DNA of 64,000 nt from Streptomyces sp. H27-H5. Its GTDB lineage: Bacteria > Actinomycetota > Actinomycetes > Streptomycetales > Streptomycetaceae. Position 1 is the stretch's first letter; every line of letters starts with the position of its first letter. Made by a program: the position numbers and the translations under genes. Shown here piece after piece: positions 16,001-25,276 of this stretch. The stretch is from positions 17,234 through 81,233 of the forward strand of contig NZ_JAPNLK010000038.1 of NCBI RefSeq assembly GCF_026627505.1, in the 5' to 3' direction. The notes beneath the pieces are model-generated. The model did not search any database and was not told the DNA's origin. It was given only the letters and a program-made list of their open reading frames with translations.

Positions 16001-19000
16001 CGACGTGGGACTGATCGAGGCCCACGGCACCGGGACCGTGGTCGGCGACAGCACCGAACTGTCCGTGCTGAGCGAGGTGTTCACCGCCTCGGGGGCCGAG
16101 CCGGGATCCTGCGCCCTGGGTTCGGTCAAATCGCAGATCGGCCACACCAAGTGCGCGGCCGGGCTGGCCGGCCTGATCAAGGCCGCATGGGCGGTGCACA
16201 CGGGCATCCGCCCCCCGACCGCGCACCTGAGCACGCCGAACGCGGCCTGGCGGGCCGAGGACGGCCCGTTCGTCTTCGACACCGAGGCCCGGCCGTGGGC
16301 GGTGCCGGTGGAGCGGCGGATCGCGGGCGTCAGCGCGTTCGGTTTCGGGGGCACCAACTACCACGCGGTGGTGGCCGGTTACGGAGGCGCGGAGGAGCCG
16401 GGACACGGGCTGGAGGAGTGGCCGGCGGAGTTGTTCTGCTTCCGGGGCGAGGACCGGCGGGCCGCGGGGCGGGCGATGGCACGGCTCGCCGCCCGACTGG
16501 AGGAGAACGACGCGGCCGGCCGGCCCTGGGCCCTGCGGGACCTCGCGGCGGAGGCCTCCGCTTCGGGTACCGGGCCGGTGCGGGTGGCCGTGGTCGCCGC
16601 CGACGCGGACGAACTGGCGGTACGGCTGGAGCAGGCCCGCGGTTTCACGCCGGGCGCGGGGGTCCACGTACGGGAGGAGGCGGCCGACCCCGGCGGGGTG
16701 GCGTTCCTCTTCCCCGGGCAGGGCAGCCAACGCGTGGGCATGCTCGGGGACTTGTTCATGGCGTTCCCCGCCCTGCGCGGGCTCCTGGACGAGGCGCCGG
16801 AGGGGGTGGCGGGCGCGATGTTCCCGCCGGCCGCGTTCACCGCGCCGGCGCGGGCCGCTCAGCGGGCGGCCGTCACCGACACCCGCGTGGCGCAGCCCGC
16901 CCTCGGGCTGGCCGGCGCCGCGGCGCACCTGCTGCTCGGCCGGCTCGGCGTGCGGCCGGACTGTGTCGCCGGGCACTCGTACGGGGAACTGACCGCGCTG
17001 TGGGCGGCGGGCGCGTACGACACGGCGAGCCTGTCACGGCTGAGCACGCGCCGGGCCGAGGCGATCCTGGCGGCGGCCGGAGCCGATCCCGGCGCGATGG
17101 CGGCGGTGTCGGCGGCGCCGGAGGAGGTCCGGGGCGTCGCGGCGCGGGCCGGGTGCGTGGTGGCGAACCACAACGCACCCCGGCAGTGCGTGGTCTCGGG
17201 CCGCACGGAGGCGGTGGCCGAGGCGGTGGACGCGCTCCGGGCGTCCGGGCACACGGCCGAACTCCTGCCGGTGGCTTGTGCGTTCCACAGCGAGGTGGTG
17301 GCCGGGGCCGAGTCCGCGCTCGCCGCCGAGCTGGCGGCGACGGCGGTGTCCGTGCCGAGCGTCCCGGTGTGGTCGAACACCACGGCGGCCCCGTACCCGG
17401 CCGACGCCGACGGCGTACGCGGCCTCCTGGCGGGCCAGGTGGCGCGGCCGGTCCGGTTCGTCGACGAGGTGGAGGCCATGTACGCGGCCGGCGTCCGGAC
17501 GTTCGTGGAAGCGGGCCCGGGCCGGGTGCTGTCCGGTCTGACGGCCCGGATCCTGGGCGATCGCCCGCACACGATGGTGCCGTTGGACATGCCCGGAGAG
17601 CACGGGCTGGTCCGACTGGTGACCGCCCTGGCCGAGTTGGCCGCGGCCGGGGTCCCGATCGCCCCCGAAGCCCTGTTCCGGGGCCGCACCGCCCCGCTCC
17701 CGGACCGGGCCCCGCGACGCCCGGGCTGGCTGGTGGACGGCCACCTGGTCCGCACCTCGGCCGGCACCCCGATCCCGGGCGGCCTCCGCCCCGCCCACCG
17801 CATCCCCCGACCGGAGGCACCGATGAGCCCGCAGAGCGCCGCCGACCAGGACGGCTCCCCCCTTCCTCCCCTGTCCGCCCGGTCCCCCCGCCCCATCGAG
17901 ACCCCGGCCCCCGCACCGAGGCCCGACACCGCGTCCGGGAACGGCCACGCGCCGATCGCGGCCCCCGGTCCCCGTGACGAGGCCGTGCTGGAGTACCTCC
18001 GCGGCTCGCGCCTGCTGATCGAGGCCCAACGCGAGGTTCTGCTGGGCTACCTGGGCCGCACCGGGCCCGGCGCGGGCGCGCCGGCCGCACCGGAGCCGCA
18101 TCTCCCCGCCCGGCCCGCACCGGGCACGGCGTGGGGCGACGGCCCCGTCTGGAGCGACGGTCCGGCGTGGGCCACGGCCGGGCCCGACGGCCACCCGCCG
18201 GCGTCGGGGAGCCCGGGCCGTTCACCCGACCCGTGGGGGTCGGCACCGGTCAACGGCCGGGAGCCGGCGCACGCGACCCCGGCGCCGGGGCCTGCGAAGC
18301 GCGGCGGCGGAGCGGCGATCGAGGCGCCGGCGCCCCCCGATCCGTGGCGGGCGGCCGGCCCCGACACCCCCTACGACGGTCCGGTGGACGGGCCGACGGA
18401 CCGGCCGGACGCCCCGGCCGCGCCGCTGACCGCAGGCGGGGTGATGGACGTCGTCCTGGACATCGTGCACACCCGGACCGGCTATCCCCTGGACATGCTC
18501 GACCCCGGGCTGGACCTGGAGGCCGACCTGTCCATCGACTCCATCAAGCGGGTCGAGATCATCGGCGCCCTCGCCGACCGGATCGGCCTCCCCCGGGACC
18601 CGGGCGGCTCCGCCGAGTCGGCCGTCGAGGAGCTCTCCCGCCTCAAGACCCTGCGCGGCGTCGTCGACTGGGTCGTGTCCCACACCACGCCCTCCGCCGG
18701 CGGGTCCGACACCACGATCGCCGACCTCACGCCCGCCGAGACCGCGACCACCGGCGCCGCGGCCCACGACACCGACACCCCGGCCGGTGTCTCGGCGTCG
18801 ACCGGCGCACGGTACGACGGGCCCGGCATCCGCCCCGCCGGGCCGCGGCCGCGCCGGATGCGCGTGGACCTCGTACCCGTCGCACCGCCCGCCGGGGATC
18901 CGGCCGGACTGCGCGGGCTGCGGATCGGGATCGTCGACGACGGGCAGGGGGTGGCGACCGCACTGAGCGGGGCGCTGGAGTCCCACGGGGTCGAGGTGCG

Positions 19001-20423
19001 GTTGCTGTCCGGGCCCGAGGCCGGCCACGACGGGCTCGTCGACCTGTCCGCGCTCCGGGCCGCTCAGGGCGCGGGGCAGGAACCCGTCCTGCCCGGCGCC
19101 TTCGCCGGGCTCAAGGGGGCCCTCGTCGGCGGTGTGGGCCGGCTGATCCTCGCCGCCACCCCCGACTCGGGCCTGCACGGCTTCGCCCGCAGCGCCGCCC
19201 TGGAGTTTCCCGGCGCCCTGATCCGGGCGGTGGGGGTGCACCCGAAGGAGGACCCGGCCCGCGTCGCCGCTCAGCTGCTCGCCGAGTTGAGCGACGGCGC
19301 CGAGGCCCGGGCCTGCGACTCCGCTGACGAGAGCGGCAGGAGCGGGCACGACCATGACGGTCACGGCCCGGGCGCCGACCCCGCCGCCGCGCCTCTCCAC
19401 TCCGTCGTCTACACCGCCGACGGAGCCCGCGTCACGGCCCGTCCGGTGCCGGCGGACCTCACCTCCACGGGATCGGCGCCACCCCTCGGCCGCGACTCCG
19501 TCGTCCTGCTCACCGGCGGCGCCCGCGGGATCACCGCCCGGACCGCGCTCGCCCTCGCCCGTGCCACCGGCTGCCACGTCGAGCTCGTCGGACGCACTCC
19601 CGAGCCGACGGCCGCGGAGGACGAGCGGTACGGGCAGGCCACGGACCGGGTGGCGCTGCGCGCCGCGCTGGTGGCGGCGGGGTTGCGCACTCCCGCCGAG
19701 ATCGAGGCCGCCGCCTCCCGGATCCTCGCCGAGCGCGAGGTGCGGGCCACGCTGGCGGCCCTCGCCGGCGTCGCCGCCTCCGTCCGCTACCACCGCGCCG
19801 ACGTCACCGACGAGCGGGCGGTACGGGCCGTCGTGGCGGCCGTCCGGGCCCGGCACGGCCGGCTCGACGGCATCGTGCACGGCGCCGGCGCCCTCCGCGA
19901 CGGTCTGCTGCGGGACAAGCGGCCGGAGGCCTTCGCCGAGGTGTTCACCACCAAGGTGGCCGGCGCCCGGCACCTCGCCGCGGTCGCCGCCGACCACGGC
20001 GACACGCCCGCCCCCGCCTTCCTGGCCCTCTTCGCCAGCGTGTCCGGGGTGTACGGCAACCGCGGCCAGAGCGACTACGCCGCCGCCAACGACGCCCTGG
20101 ACGGGCTCGCCCACACCTGGTCGGCCCGCTTCCCCGGCCGGGTGCTGTCCCTCGACTGGGGCCCTTGGGCGGCCGAGGCGGGTGGCATGGTCACCCCCGA
20201 GTTGGAGCGTGCGTACGGCCGCCGCGGCATCGCGGTGCTCAGCCCCGAGGCGGGTACCGCCGCCTTCCTCGCCGAACTCTCGGACGGCCACGACGTACAG
20301 GTCGTCCTGACGGCGGCGCGGGACGAGGGGCACGGTGGTACCGGAGGCAGAGCGGGAACCGCGCACGAAGCCGGAACCGGTGGCGGCGGGACCGGCTTCG
20401 GGACCGGGGAGCGCCGTGACTGA
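13077..20423 (+). CDS. Multidomain iterative synthase: tandem NMO-like (PfaD/ER-like)-KS-AT-ACP-KR
   Basis: This 2448-residue enzyme starts a lipid/polyketide operon. Residues 1-600 contain two nitronate-monooxygenase-like segments with KGHEAGGRVG (His139) and EGSECGGHVG (His437); this is the PfaD enoyl-reductase family. The ketosynthase (about 657-1105) has Cys848 in DAACAS, EAHGTGT and KSQIGHTK. The acyltransferase (about 1205-1500) has Ser1301 in GHSYGE. One ACP has Ser1822 in LSIDSIKRVEI, typical of PUFA-synthase carriers. The KR has LTGGARGI and Tyr2334 in SDYAAAND. A Pro-rich linker separates AT and ACP. GTG 13077 follows AAGGAG. The next gene overlaps its end. The domain set resembles PfaA/HglE-type synthases with PfaD fused in front. 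Confidence 0.9.
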   Translation: MTPHPAQPPATRDLVVAACPFEEPHPRIVTAAERAGSLGLLDLGRDPGPARDAFAELGRRLDGRPYGVRVPVGCPLGPGELPAQVDTVLLADVAQHVPERVAAWAAAPGSPRVWAEITDLGEARAAVAAGAGAIVAKGHEAGGRVGASTTFVLLQRLLAGPGPGVPVLACGGIGPHTAAAAVAGGAAGVLVDVQLALTSEGVAGLPAEVVAALRAMDGSETRLVDGHRVFARPDLSPPDGAAALLLGARDLRTQLLPVGQDGGVADRLARRHRTTGGVLRAVRAAVAGHIGAAARERPLLGSRVVAQGPMTRVSDQAAFAEAVAAADGVPYLALALTRGPQAHRLLAETAERLGDRPWGVGLLGFAPPELRREQLAAVARVRPPYAIIAGGTPAQAAPLEAAGTVTHLHVPSPGLLERYLAEGARRFVFEGSECGGHVGPRASFPLWEEQIERLLSCAEPAALDVLFAGGIHDERSAAMAVTAAAPLIARGARIGVLMGTAYLFTREAVAAGAILPGFQRTAVECEETVLLHTAPGHATRCADTPYAGTFEETRRRLAEGGTEPREIWEELERLNLGRLRIAGKGLRRGPAGLEPVSEREQLSDGLFMLGQAATLRSGTTTVAALHAQVTRGATEFLDRRVAETAGAAEEEAGPVVEPLDVAIVGMACAYPGAPGLDAYWSQILAGRDAVTEVPVERWDPGLYYDPDPARAGERTPSRWGGFLAPMPFDALAHGIPPTSLAGIEPVQLLALEISARALGDAGYGRGREFDRSRTSVVFGAEAGTELAGAYGMRALYPAYLGELPPALDEQLPRLTEDSFPGILANVIAGRVANRLDLGGANCTVDAACASSLAALDLACRQLRDGDSDMVVCGGADVHNGINDYLMFASVRALSPGGRCRPFDASADGIALGEGVGALVLKRLTDAERDGDRMYAVIKAVGASSDGRSLGLTAPRPEGQRRALERAYARAGVSPADVGLIEAHGTGTVVGDSTELSVLSEVFTASGAEPGSCALGSVKSQIGHTKCAAGLAGLIKAAWAVHTGIRPPTAHLSTPNAAWRAEDGPFVFDTEARPWAVPVERRIAGVSAFGFGGTNYHAVVAGYGGAEEPGHGLEEWPAELFCFRGEDRRAAGRAMARLAARLEENDAAGRPWALRDLAAEASASGTGPVRVAVVAADADELAVRLEQARGFTPGAGVHVREEAADPGGVAFLFPGQGSQRVGMLGDLFMAFPALRGLLDEAPEGVAGAMFPPAAFTAPARAAQRAAVTDTRVAQPALGLAGAAAHLLLGRLGVRPDCVAGHSYGELTALWAAGAYDTASLSRLSTRRAEAILAAAGADPGAMAAVSAAPEEVRGVAARAGCVVANHNAPRQCVVSGRTEAVAEAVDALRASGHTAELLPVACAFHSEVVAGAESALAAELAATAVSVPSVPVWSNTTAAPYPADADGVRGLLAGQVARPVRFVDEVEAMYAAGVRTFVEAGPGRVLSGLTARILGDRPHTMVPLDMPGEHGLVRLVTALAELAAAGVPIAPEALFRGRTAPLPDRAPRRPGWLVDGHLVRTSAGTPIPGGLRPAHRIPRPEAPMSPQSAADQDGSPLPPLSARSPRPIETPAPAPRPDTASGNGHAPIAAPGPRDEAVLEYLRGSRLLIEAQREVLLGYLGRTGPGAGAPAAPEPHLPARPAPGTAWGDGPVWSDGPAWATAGPDGHPPASGSPGRSPDPWGSAPVNGREPAHATPAPGPAKRGGGAAIEAPAPPDPWRAAGPDTPYDGPVDGPTDRPDAPAAPLTAGGVMDVVLDIVHTRTGYPLDMLDPGLDLEADLSIDSIKRVEIIGALADRIGLPRDPGGSAESAVEELSRLKTLRGVVDWVVSHTTPSAGGSDTTIADLTPAETATTGAAAHDTDTPAGVSASTGARYDGPGIRPAGPRPRRMRVDLVPVAPPAGDPAGLRGLRIGIVDDGQGVATALSGALESHGVEVRLLSGPEAGHDGLVDLSALRAAQGAGQEPVLPGAFAGLKGALVGGVGRLILAATPDSGLHGFARSAALEFPGALIRAVGVHPKEDPARVAAQLLAELSDGAEARACDSADESGRSGHDHDGHGPGADPAAAPLHSVVYTADGARVTARPVPADLTSTGSAPPLGRDSVVLLTGGARGITARTALALARATGCHVELVGRTPEPTAAEDERYGQATDRVALRAALVAAGLRTPAEIEAAASRILAEREVRATLAALAGVAASVRYHRADVTDERAVRAVVAAVRARHGRLDGIVHGAGALRDGLLRDKRPEAFAEVFTTKVAGARHLAAVAADHGDTPAPAFLALFASVSGVYGNRGQSDYAAANDALDGLAHTWSARFPGRVLSLDWGPWAAEAGGMVTPELERAYGRRGIAVLSPEAGTAAFLAELSDGHDVQVVLTAARDEGHGGTGGRAGTAHEAGTGGGGTGFGTGERRD

Positions 20424-23400
20424 CGGCCCGCGGCGCGGGCCGCGACCGATCGACGCGGCCATCGTCGGGATGGGCGCGGTCTTCCCGGGGGCCCCGGACC
20501 TGGCCGCCTACCGCCGCAATCTGCTCGCCGGAACGGATTCCATCGGCGAGGTCCCGCCCGACCGCTGGGATCCCGAGGTGTACTACGACCCCGCCGGGGC
20601 CACCGGGCCGGCGCGCGGGGACCGTTTCTACTGCCGGCGGGGCGGCTTCATCGACGGGCCGGCCGCCTTCGATCCGACCCGTTTCGGGATCATGCCGTCG
20701 GCGGTCGAGGGAGCCGAGCCGGACCAGCTCCTGGCTCTGCACGTGAGCGCCGAGGCGGTCGCCGACGCGGGCGGCGAGGAACGACTGCCGGCCGACCGCT
20801 CGCGGATCGGGGTGGTGCTCGGACGCGGCGGTTTCATGGGCGTGGCCACCGCCCGGTTGGACCAACGGGTGCGGACCGCGCACCAGTTGACCCAGACCTT
20901 GCGGGAGGTGGCGCCCGAGCTCGGGGAGCGGCGCATCGCGCAGGTGCGCTCCGCCTTCCAGGACGCGCTGGGACCGGATCGACCCGATGCCTCGATCGGG
21001 CTCGTGCCGAGCTTCACCGCCGCCCGGACGGCGAACCGGTTGGACTTCCGGGGCCCGGCCTACACCCTGGACGCGGCCTGCGCCTCCTCGCTCCTCGCGG
21101 TGGACCAGGCGGTCGGGCTGTTGGCGGGCGGGCGCTGTGACGTGGTGGTCGCCGGGGCGGTGCACCACTGCCACATCGCCACGCTCTGGAGCGTGTTCAC
21201 CCAGTTGCGGGCGTTGAGTCCGACCGAGCGGATCCGCCCCTTCGACCGGCGGGCCGACGGAACGCTGCTCTCGGAGGGCACCGGCGTGGTGCTGCTGAAG
21301 CGGCTCGCGGACGCGGAGCGGGACGGGGACCGGATCTACGCGGTGATCCGGGGCACGGGGGTCGCCGGTGACGGGCGCGCGGCGAGCCTGATGAGCCCGC
21401 TCGTCACGGGGCAGGTACGGGCGCTCGAACGGGCGTGGCGGGAGGCCGGTCTGGATCCCCGCTCCCCCGGGGCGCTGGGGCTCCTGGAGGCGCACGGTAC
21501 GGGCACGCCGATCGGGGACGCGGCCGAACTGGACACACTGACGAGAGTCTTCGGGACGTCGGACGAGGGTGCGGGGTCGGCGGGGATCGGCTTCGGGTCG
21601 GTGAAGTCGATGCTGGGGCACACCATGCAGGCGTCGGGGATCGCCGGGTTGATCAAGGCGGCGCTGGCGGTGCACGAGGGCGTCCTGCCGCCCACCCTGC
21701 ACCTGGAGGAGCCGCACCCGAACCTGGCCCGGACGCGGATGCGGCCGGTGACGGTGGCCGAGCCGTGGGAACGCGGTCCCGAGCCCCGGCGGGCCGGTGT
21801 CAACGCGTTCGGGTTCGGCGGGATCAACGCCCACGTGGTGCTGGAGGAGGCCCCGGGTGCCTCCGCGCACCCCGGCGGCGGCGCGCCGAGACCCGCGCCG
21901 CCGGTGCGCCGCTTCCTGCCGATGGGCTCGCCGCCCCCGACCTCGACTCCGGCCTCGACGGGGGCGGGGGCGCGGGAGGACGTGCTCCTGCTCGCCGGGG
22001 AGAGCACGGCCGACGTGGCCGAACTCCTGGCCGCCGGGGCGCCCTCGGATCCGTTGGGCATGTCGTCCGGGGACGGCCCGTGCCGGCTCGCGGTGGTCGG
22101 GCCCACGCCGCAGCGGCTCGCGCTGGCCGCGAAGGTGCTGGCGCGCGGGCGGACGTGGCACGGCCGGGGGGACGTGTGGTTCACACCCGAACCCCTGGGC
22201 GGCCGGCTCGCGTTCCTCTACCCGGGCCTGGAACCGGAGTTCGCACCGGTCGCCGACGACGTCGCGGACCTGCTCGGCCTGGACCGCCCCCGGCTCGGAC
22301 GGGGCGGGGAGTTGATGGAACGGGCGTTGGACGCCATCGAGGCGGGCCGGTTCTTCGGCCGCGCCCTCGGTGAACTGGGCATCGAGGCGGACGTGTCGGC
22401 CGGTCACAGCCTGGGCGAGTGGGCGGCGATGGTGGCGGCCGGCATGTACCCGCGGGAGGCCGTCGACACCTTCCTCGCCTCGCTGCGGCCGGGCTCGCTG
22501 AAGGTACCGGACCTCGTGTACGCGGCACTGGGCTGTGGGGCGCCGCGGGCCGAGGCGGCGCTGCACGGCGAGGACGGGGTGGTGGTCAGCCACGACAACT
22601 GCCCGCACCAGTCGGTGGTGTGCGGGGATCCCGCCGGGGTCGCCCGGGTCGTGGCCCGGCTGGGGGCCGAGGGGGTGCTGTGTCGGGAGCTCCCGTTCCG
22701 TTCGGGGTTCCACACGCCGATGTGGGAGCCGTACCTGGGTCAGGTCCGGGCGGCGTTCGATCGGCTTCCGTTGCGTCCGGCCGCGGCAGGGCGGGTCTGG
22801 TCGGCGACGACGGTGTCCCCGTTCCCGGCGTCGACCGAGGAGGTACGGGAGTTGGTGGTGCGGCACCTCCTGGAACCGGTGCGCTTCCGCGCGTTGACGC
22901 TGCGGATGTACGAGGAGGCGGGGGTGCGGCACTTCGTGACGCTGGGCCCGGGGAGCCTGCCGGGGTTCGTCGAGGACACCCTGCGGAACCGGCCGCACCT
23001 GTCGGTGGCCGCGTCCTCGCCCCGCCTGACGGGCGTGGCCGCACTGCGTCGGGCGTGTGCGGCGCTGTGGACGCAGGGGCAGGCGCCGAAGTGGGACCGG
23101 CTATCGCAGGACACCCCGCCCGACCCGACAGGGACTCCGGCCCCGAGCACGAAGCTCACGGCCCCCGCGGCCCCCACCCCGACCATGCCGGCGGGCCCGA
23201 CCGCGCCGGTGGGCCGGCCGGCGGTGTCCCGCGCGGTACCGCTGGACCTGGGCTCCCCCCTGGTGCGTCTCTCCCCCGCCGCCCTGGCCCGACTGCGCGC
23301 CCCCGGCCCGGCCGGGGCCGAGGTCCCGACGGGGAGCGCGGCCCGGGCCCCGTACCGCGGTGGCACGGAACGCGGCGGCACGGAAGGCGGCGGCGGTGAC

Positions 23401-24957
23401 GGCGCGGGGCAGGCCCCGGGGCGGGCGGTCCTGCGGCTCGGTCTCGACACGCTGCCCTACGTACGGGACCACCGGGTCTACCTCCAGCCGGCCGGCTGGC
23501 CGGAGGAGTCCGACTGGTTCCCCGTCGTCCCCATGACCACCATGCTGGAGCTGGCCTCGCAGGCCGCCCTGGCCCACATCGCCCGCACCGACCACGGCCG
23601 GGACGCCGTCGAGGTCGTCGGGTACGAGGACGTCCGCGCCCTGCGGTGGCTCCCCGTCGAGCCCGCCCACGACATCGAGGTCCGTGTCCGCGCGGACGGC
23701 CCCGGGCGCGTCCACGTCGCTCTGGGCGAGTACGCCGGCGTCGTCGTCCTGCTCGGCCGGTCCTTCGACCCGGCGCCGGCGCCCGACCCCACGCCGCTGC
23801 GCGACCCGGGCCCCGCCCCCGTCAGCGCGGACGCGCTCTACCGTGACCGGTGGATGTTCCACGGCCCCCGCTTCGCCGGGGTGCACGAGGTCCGAACGGT
23901 GGCCGCCGACGGCATCCGGGGCGTGCTGCGCGCCCTCCCGGACCCCGGGGCGCTGCTCGACGCCGCCGGGCAGTTGTTCGGGCACTGGATGCAGCTCCGG
24001 CTGCCGGTGGACCGGCTCGTGTTCCCCTCCACCGTCGAACGGGTCCGCTTCCACGGGCCGCCGCCCCCGCCGCACGCCCTGGTGGCGGCCACCGCCCGGA
24101 TCCGGGAGGTCCGCGGGACCACCGTGCGGGGCGATCTCGAACTGTGCCGTCCCGACGGCCGGGTCTGGGCCCGGATCGACGGCTGGACGTACCGGCGCTT
24201 CGGCGCCGACGAGCGGGTGTGGCCGATGAAGTTCACCCCGGAGGTCTGCGGGATCGGTGAGCCGCAGCCCGCCGGGTGGTGCCTGGCCCGCCGCCGGTGG
24301 ACGGATCCCGCGTCGCAGGAGCTGGTGATGCGCCGCTATCTCGGGGCGGCCGAGCGGGCCGTGTACGAGCGGCGGTCACCGCGGGAGCGGCCCGCCTGGC
24401 TGCTCGGCCGGATCGCGGCCAAGGACGCGCTGCGGGGCCTGCTGTGGGACGGCGGCGCCGGTGCGGTGTTCCCGGTGGAGGTGCCGGTCGGCAACGACCC
24501 GTCGGGGCGTCCGGTGCCGGAAGGGCCGCTGGTCACGGGAGTTCACCTCTCGATCGCCCACAAGGACCGGCTGGCGGTCGCCCTGGCCCACCGCGCCCGG
24601 CCCGTCGGGGTGGACGTCGAGACGGTGACCACCGATCCCGACGCCCTGGCGCGGATCGCCCTCGGTCAGGGTGAACGGGCCCTGGCCGAACGGCTGGCGG
24701 CCCTCGACGGGAGCACGCTGTCGGCCGCGCTGACCACGCTCTGGTGCGCCAAGGAGGCCGCCGCGAAGGCCGAGGGCACCGGTCTCGCCGGCCGCCCCCG
24801 CGACTGGCGGGTGTCGGGCGATCCCGGATCCGGTGTCCTGCGCGTGGTGTCCCCCGCGCGCGTCGCCCACACGGTCCGCCACGACACGATCCCCGCGAGC
24901 CACCCCACCCCCCTCGACCACCTCGTCGCCTGGACGGAGCCCCACCATGACCACTGA
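20416..24957 (+). CDS. Second synthase subunit: KS-AT-DH-phosphopantetheinyl transferase
   Basis: The 1513-residue partner has a ketosynthase (about 11-480) with Cys222 in DAACAS, EAHGTGT and KSMLGHT; because the Cys is present it is not a chain-length-factor-like decoy. An acyltransferase has Ser665 in GHSLGEW and a later FHTPMW. From about 1011 to 1285 there is a hot-dog dehydratase-like region (LPYVRDHRVY, WMFHGPRF). The C-terminus (about 1290-1513) is a Sfp-type PPTase with LSIAHKD, GVDVETV and WCAKEAAAKAEG, which would activate the ACPs. There is no ACP of its own. GTG 20416 overlaps the previous stop by eight bases, and GGGGAG precedes it. A longer in-frame start at 20335 lies inside the upstream gene and is less likely. 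Confidence 0.88.
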   Translation: MTDGPRRGPRPIDAAIVGMGAVFPGAPDLAAYRRNLLAGTDSIGEVPPDRWDPEVYYDPAGATGPARGDRFYCRRGGFIDGPAAFDPTRFGIMPSAVEGAEPDQLLALHVSAEAVADAGGEERLPADRSRIGVVLGRGGFMGVATARLDQRVRTAHQLTQTLREVAPELGERRIAQVRSAFQDALGPDRPDASIGLVPSFTAARTANRLDFRGPAYTLDAACASSLLAVDQAVGLLAGGRCDVVVAGAVHHCHIATLWSVFTQLRALSPTERIRPFDRRADGTLLSEGTGVVLLKRLADAERDGDRIYAVIRGTGVAGDGRAASLMSPLVTGQVRALERAWREAGLDPRSPGALGLLEAHGTGTPIGDAAELDTLTRVFGTSDEGAGSAGIGFGSVKSMLGHTMQASGIAGLIKAALAVHEGVLPPTLHLEEPHPNLARTRMRPVTVAEPWERGPEPRRAGVNAFGFGGINAHVVLEEAPGASAHPGGGAPRPAPPVRRFLPMGSPPPTSTPASTGAGAREDVLLLAGESTADVAELLAAGAPSDPLGMSSGDGPCRLAVVGPTPQRLALAAKVLARGRTWHGRGDVWFTPEPLGGRLAFLYPGLEPEFAPVADDVADLLGLDRPRLGRGGELMERALDAIEAGRFFGRALGELGIEADVSAGHSLGEWAAMVAAGMYPREAVDTFLASLRPGSLKVPDLVYAALGCGAPRAEAALHGEDGVVVSHDNCPHQSVVCGDPAGVARVVARLGAEGVLCRELPFRSGFHTPMWEPYLGQVRAAFDRLPLRPAAAGRVWSATTVSPFPASTEEVRELVVRHLLEPVRFRALTLRMYEEAGVRHFVTLGPGSLPGFVEDTLRNRPHLSVAASSPRLTGVAALRRACAALWTQGQAPKWDRLSQDTPPDPTGTPAPSTKLTAPAAPTPTMPAGPTAPVGRPAVSRAVPLDLGSPLVRLSPAALARLRAPGPAGAEVPTGSAARAPYRGGTERGGTEGGGGDGAGQAPGRAVLRLGLDTLPYVRDHRVYLQPAGWPEESDWFPVVPMTTMLELASQAALAHIARTDHGRDAVEVVGYEDVRALRWLPVEPAHDIEVRVRADGPGRVHVALGEYAGVVVLLGRSFDPAPAPDPTPLRDPGPAPVSADALYRDRWMFHGPRFAGVHEVRTVAADGIRGVLRALPDPGALLDAAGQLFGHWMQLRLPVDRLVFPSTVERVRFHGPPPPPHALVAATARIREVRGTTVRGDLELCRPDGRVWARIDGWTYRRFGADERVWPMKFTPEVCGIGEPQPAGWCLARRRWTDPASQELVMRRYLGAAERAVYERRSPRERPAWLLGRIAAKDALRGLLWDGGAGAVFPVEVPVGNDPSGRPVPEGPLVTGVHLSIAHKDRLAVALAHRARPVGVDVETVTTDPDALARIALGQGERALAERLAALDGSTLSAALTTLWCAKEAAAKAEGTGLAGRPRDWRVSGDPGSGVLRVVSPARVAHTVRHDTIPASHPTPLDHLVAWTEPHHDH

Positions 24958-25270
24958 CATCCTCGCCGAGATCACCGACATGCTCGTGGAGATCGTCGGC
25001 GACGAGTTCCTCGTCGCCCAGGAGGTCACGATGCGCACCACCTTCAACGAGGACCTCGCCTTGGAGAGCATCGAGTTCGTCGCGCTCGCCGAGTCGCTGC
25101 ACCACCGCTACGGCGCCGAGGTCGACCTGATGGGCTTCCTCGCGGAGAAGGACATGGACGGCATCCTCGCCATGTCGGTGGGCGAGATCGTCGAGCACAT
25201 CGCCCGGGTCACGCACGGTTCCCTCGCGCGGGCGACCGGCTCCCCCGCCTCCGCCGCCTCGGCCGGCTGA
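24947..25270 (+). CDS. Free-standing acyl carrier protein
   Basis: The 107-residue carrier protein has the phosphopantetheine site at Ser41 in DLALESIEFVAL, with Glu in place of the usual Asp before the serine. The remaining helices follow normal ACP spacing (FVALAESLHHRYG, then MSVGEIVEHIARV), with a short Ala/Ser-rich tail. It begins inside the end of the preceding synthase, overlapping by 11 bases, so the two are coupled. It may carry the starter, a side chain, or the finished acyl chain to the hydrolase. It is presumably activated by the PPTase domain encoded just before it. Confidence 0.9.
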   Translation: MTTDILAEITDMLVEIVGDEFLVAQEVTMRTTFNEDLALESIEFVALAESLHHRYGAEVDLMGFLAEKDMDGILAMSVGEIVEHIARVTHGSLARATGSPASAASAG

Positions 25271-25276
25271 GCCGCC

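Noticed and set aside
12759..16976. Very long open frame on the minus strand opposite the first synthase gene
   Set aside because: It is an artefact of high-GC codon use: the + strand encodes conserved NMO, KS and AT motifs, while the minus reading is Arg/Gly/Pro-rich without any domain.
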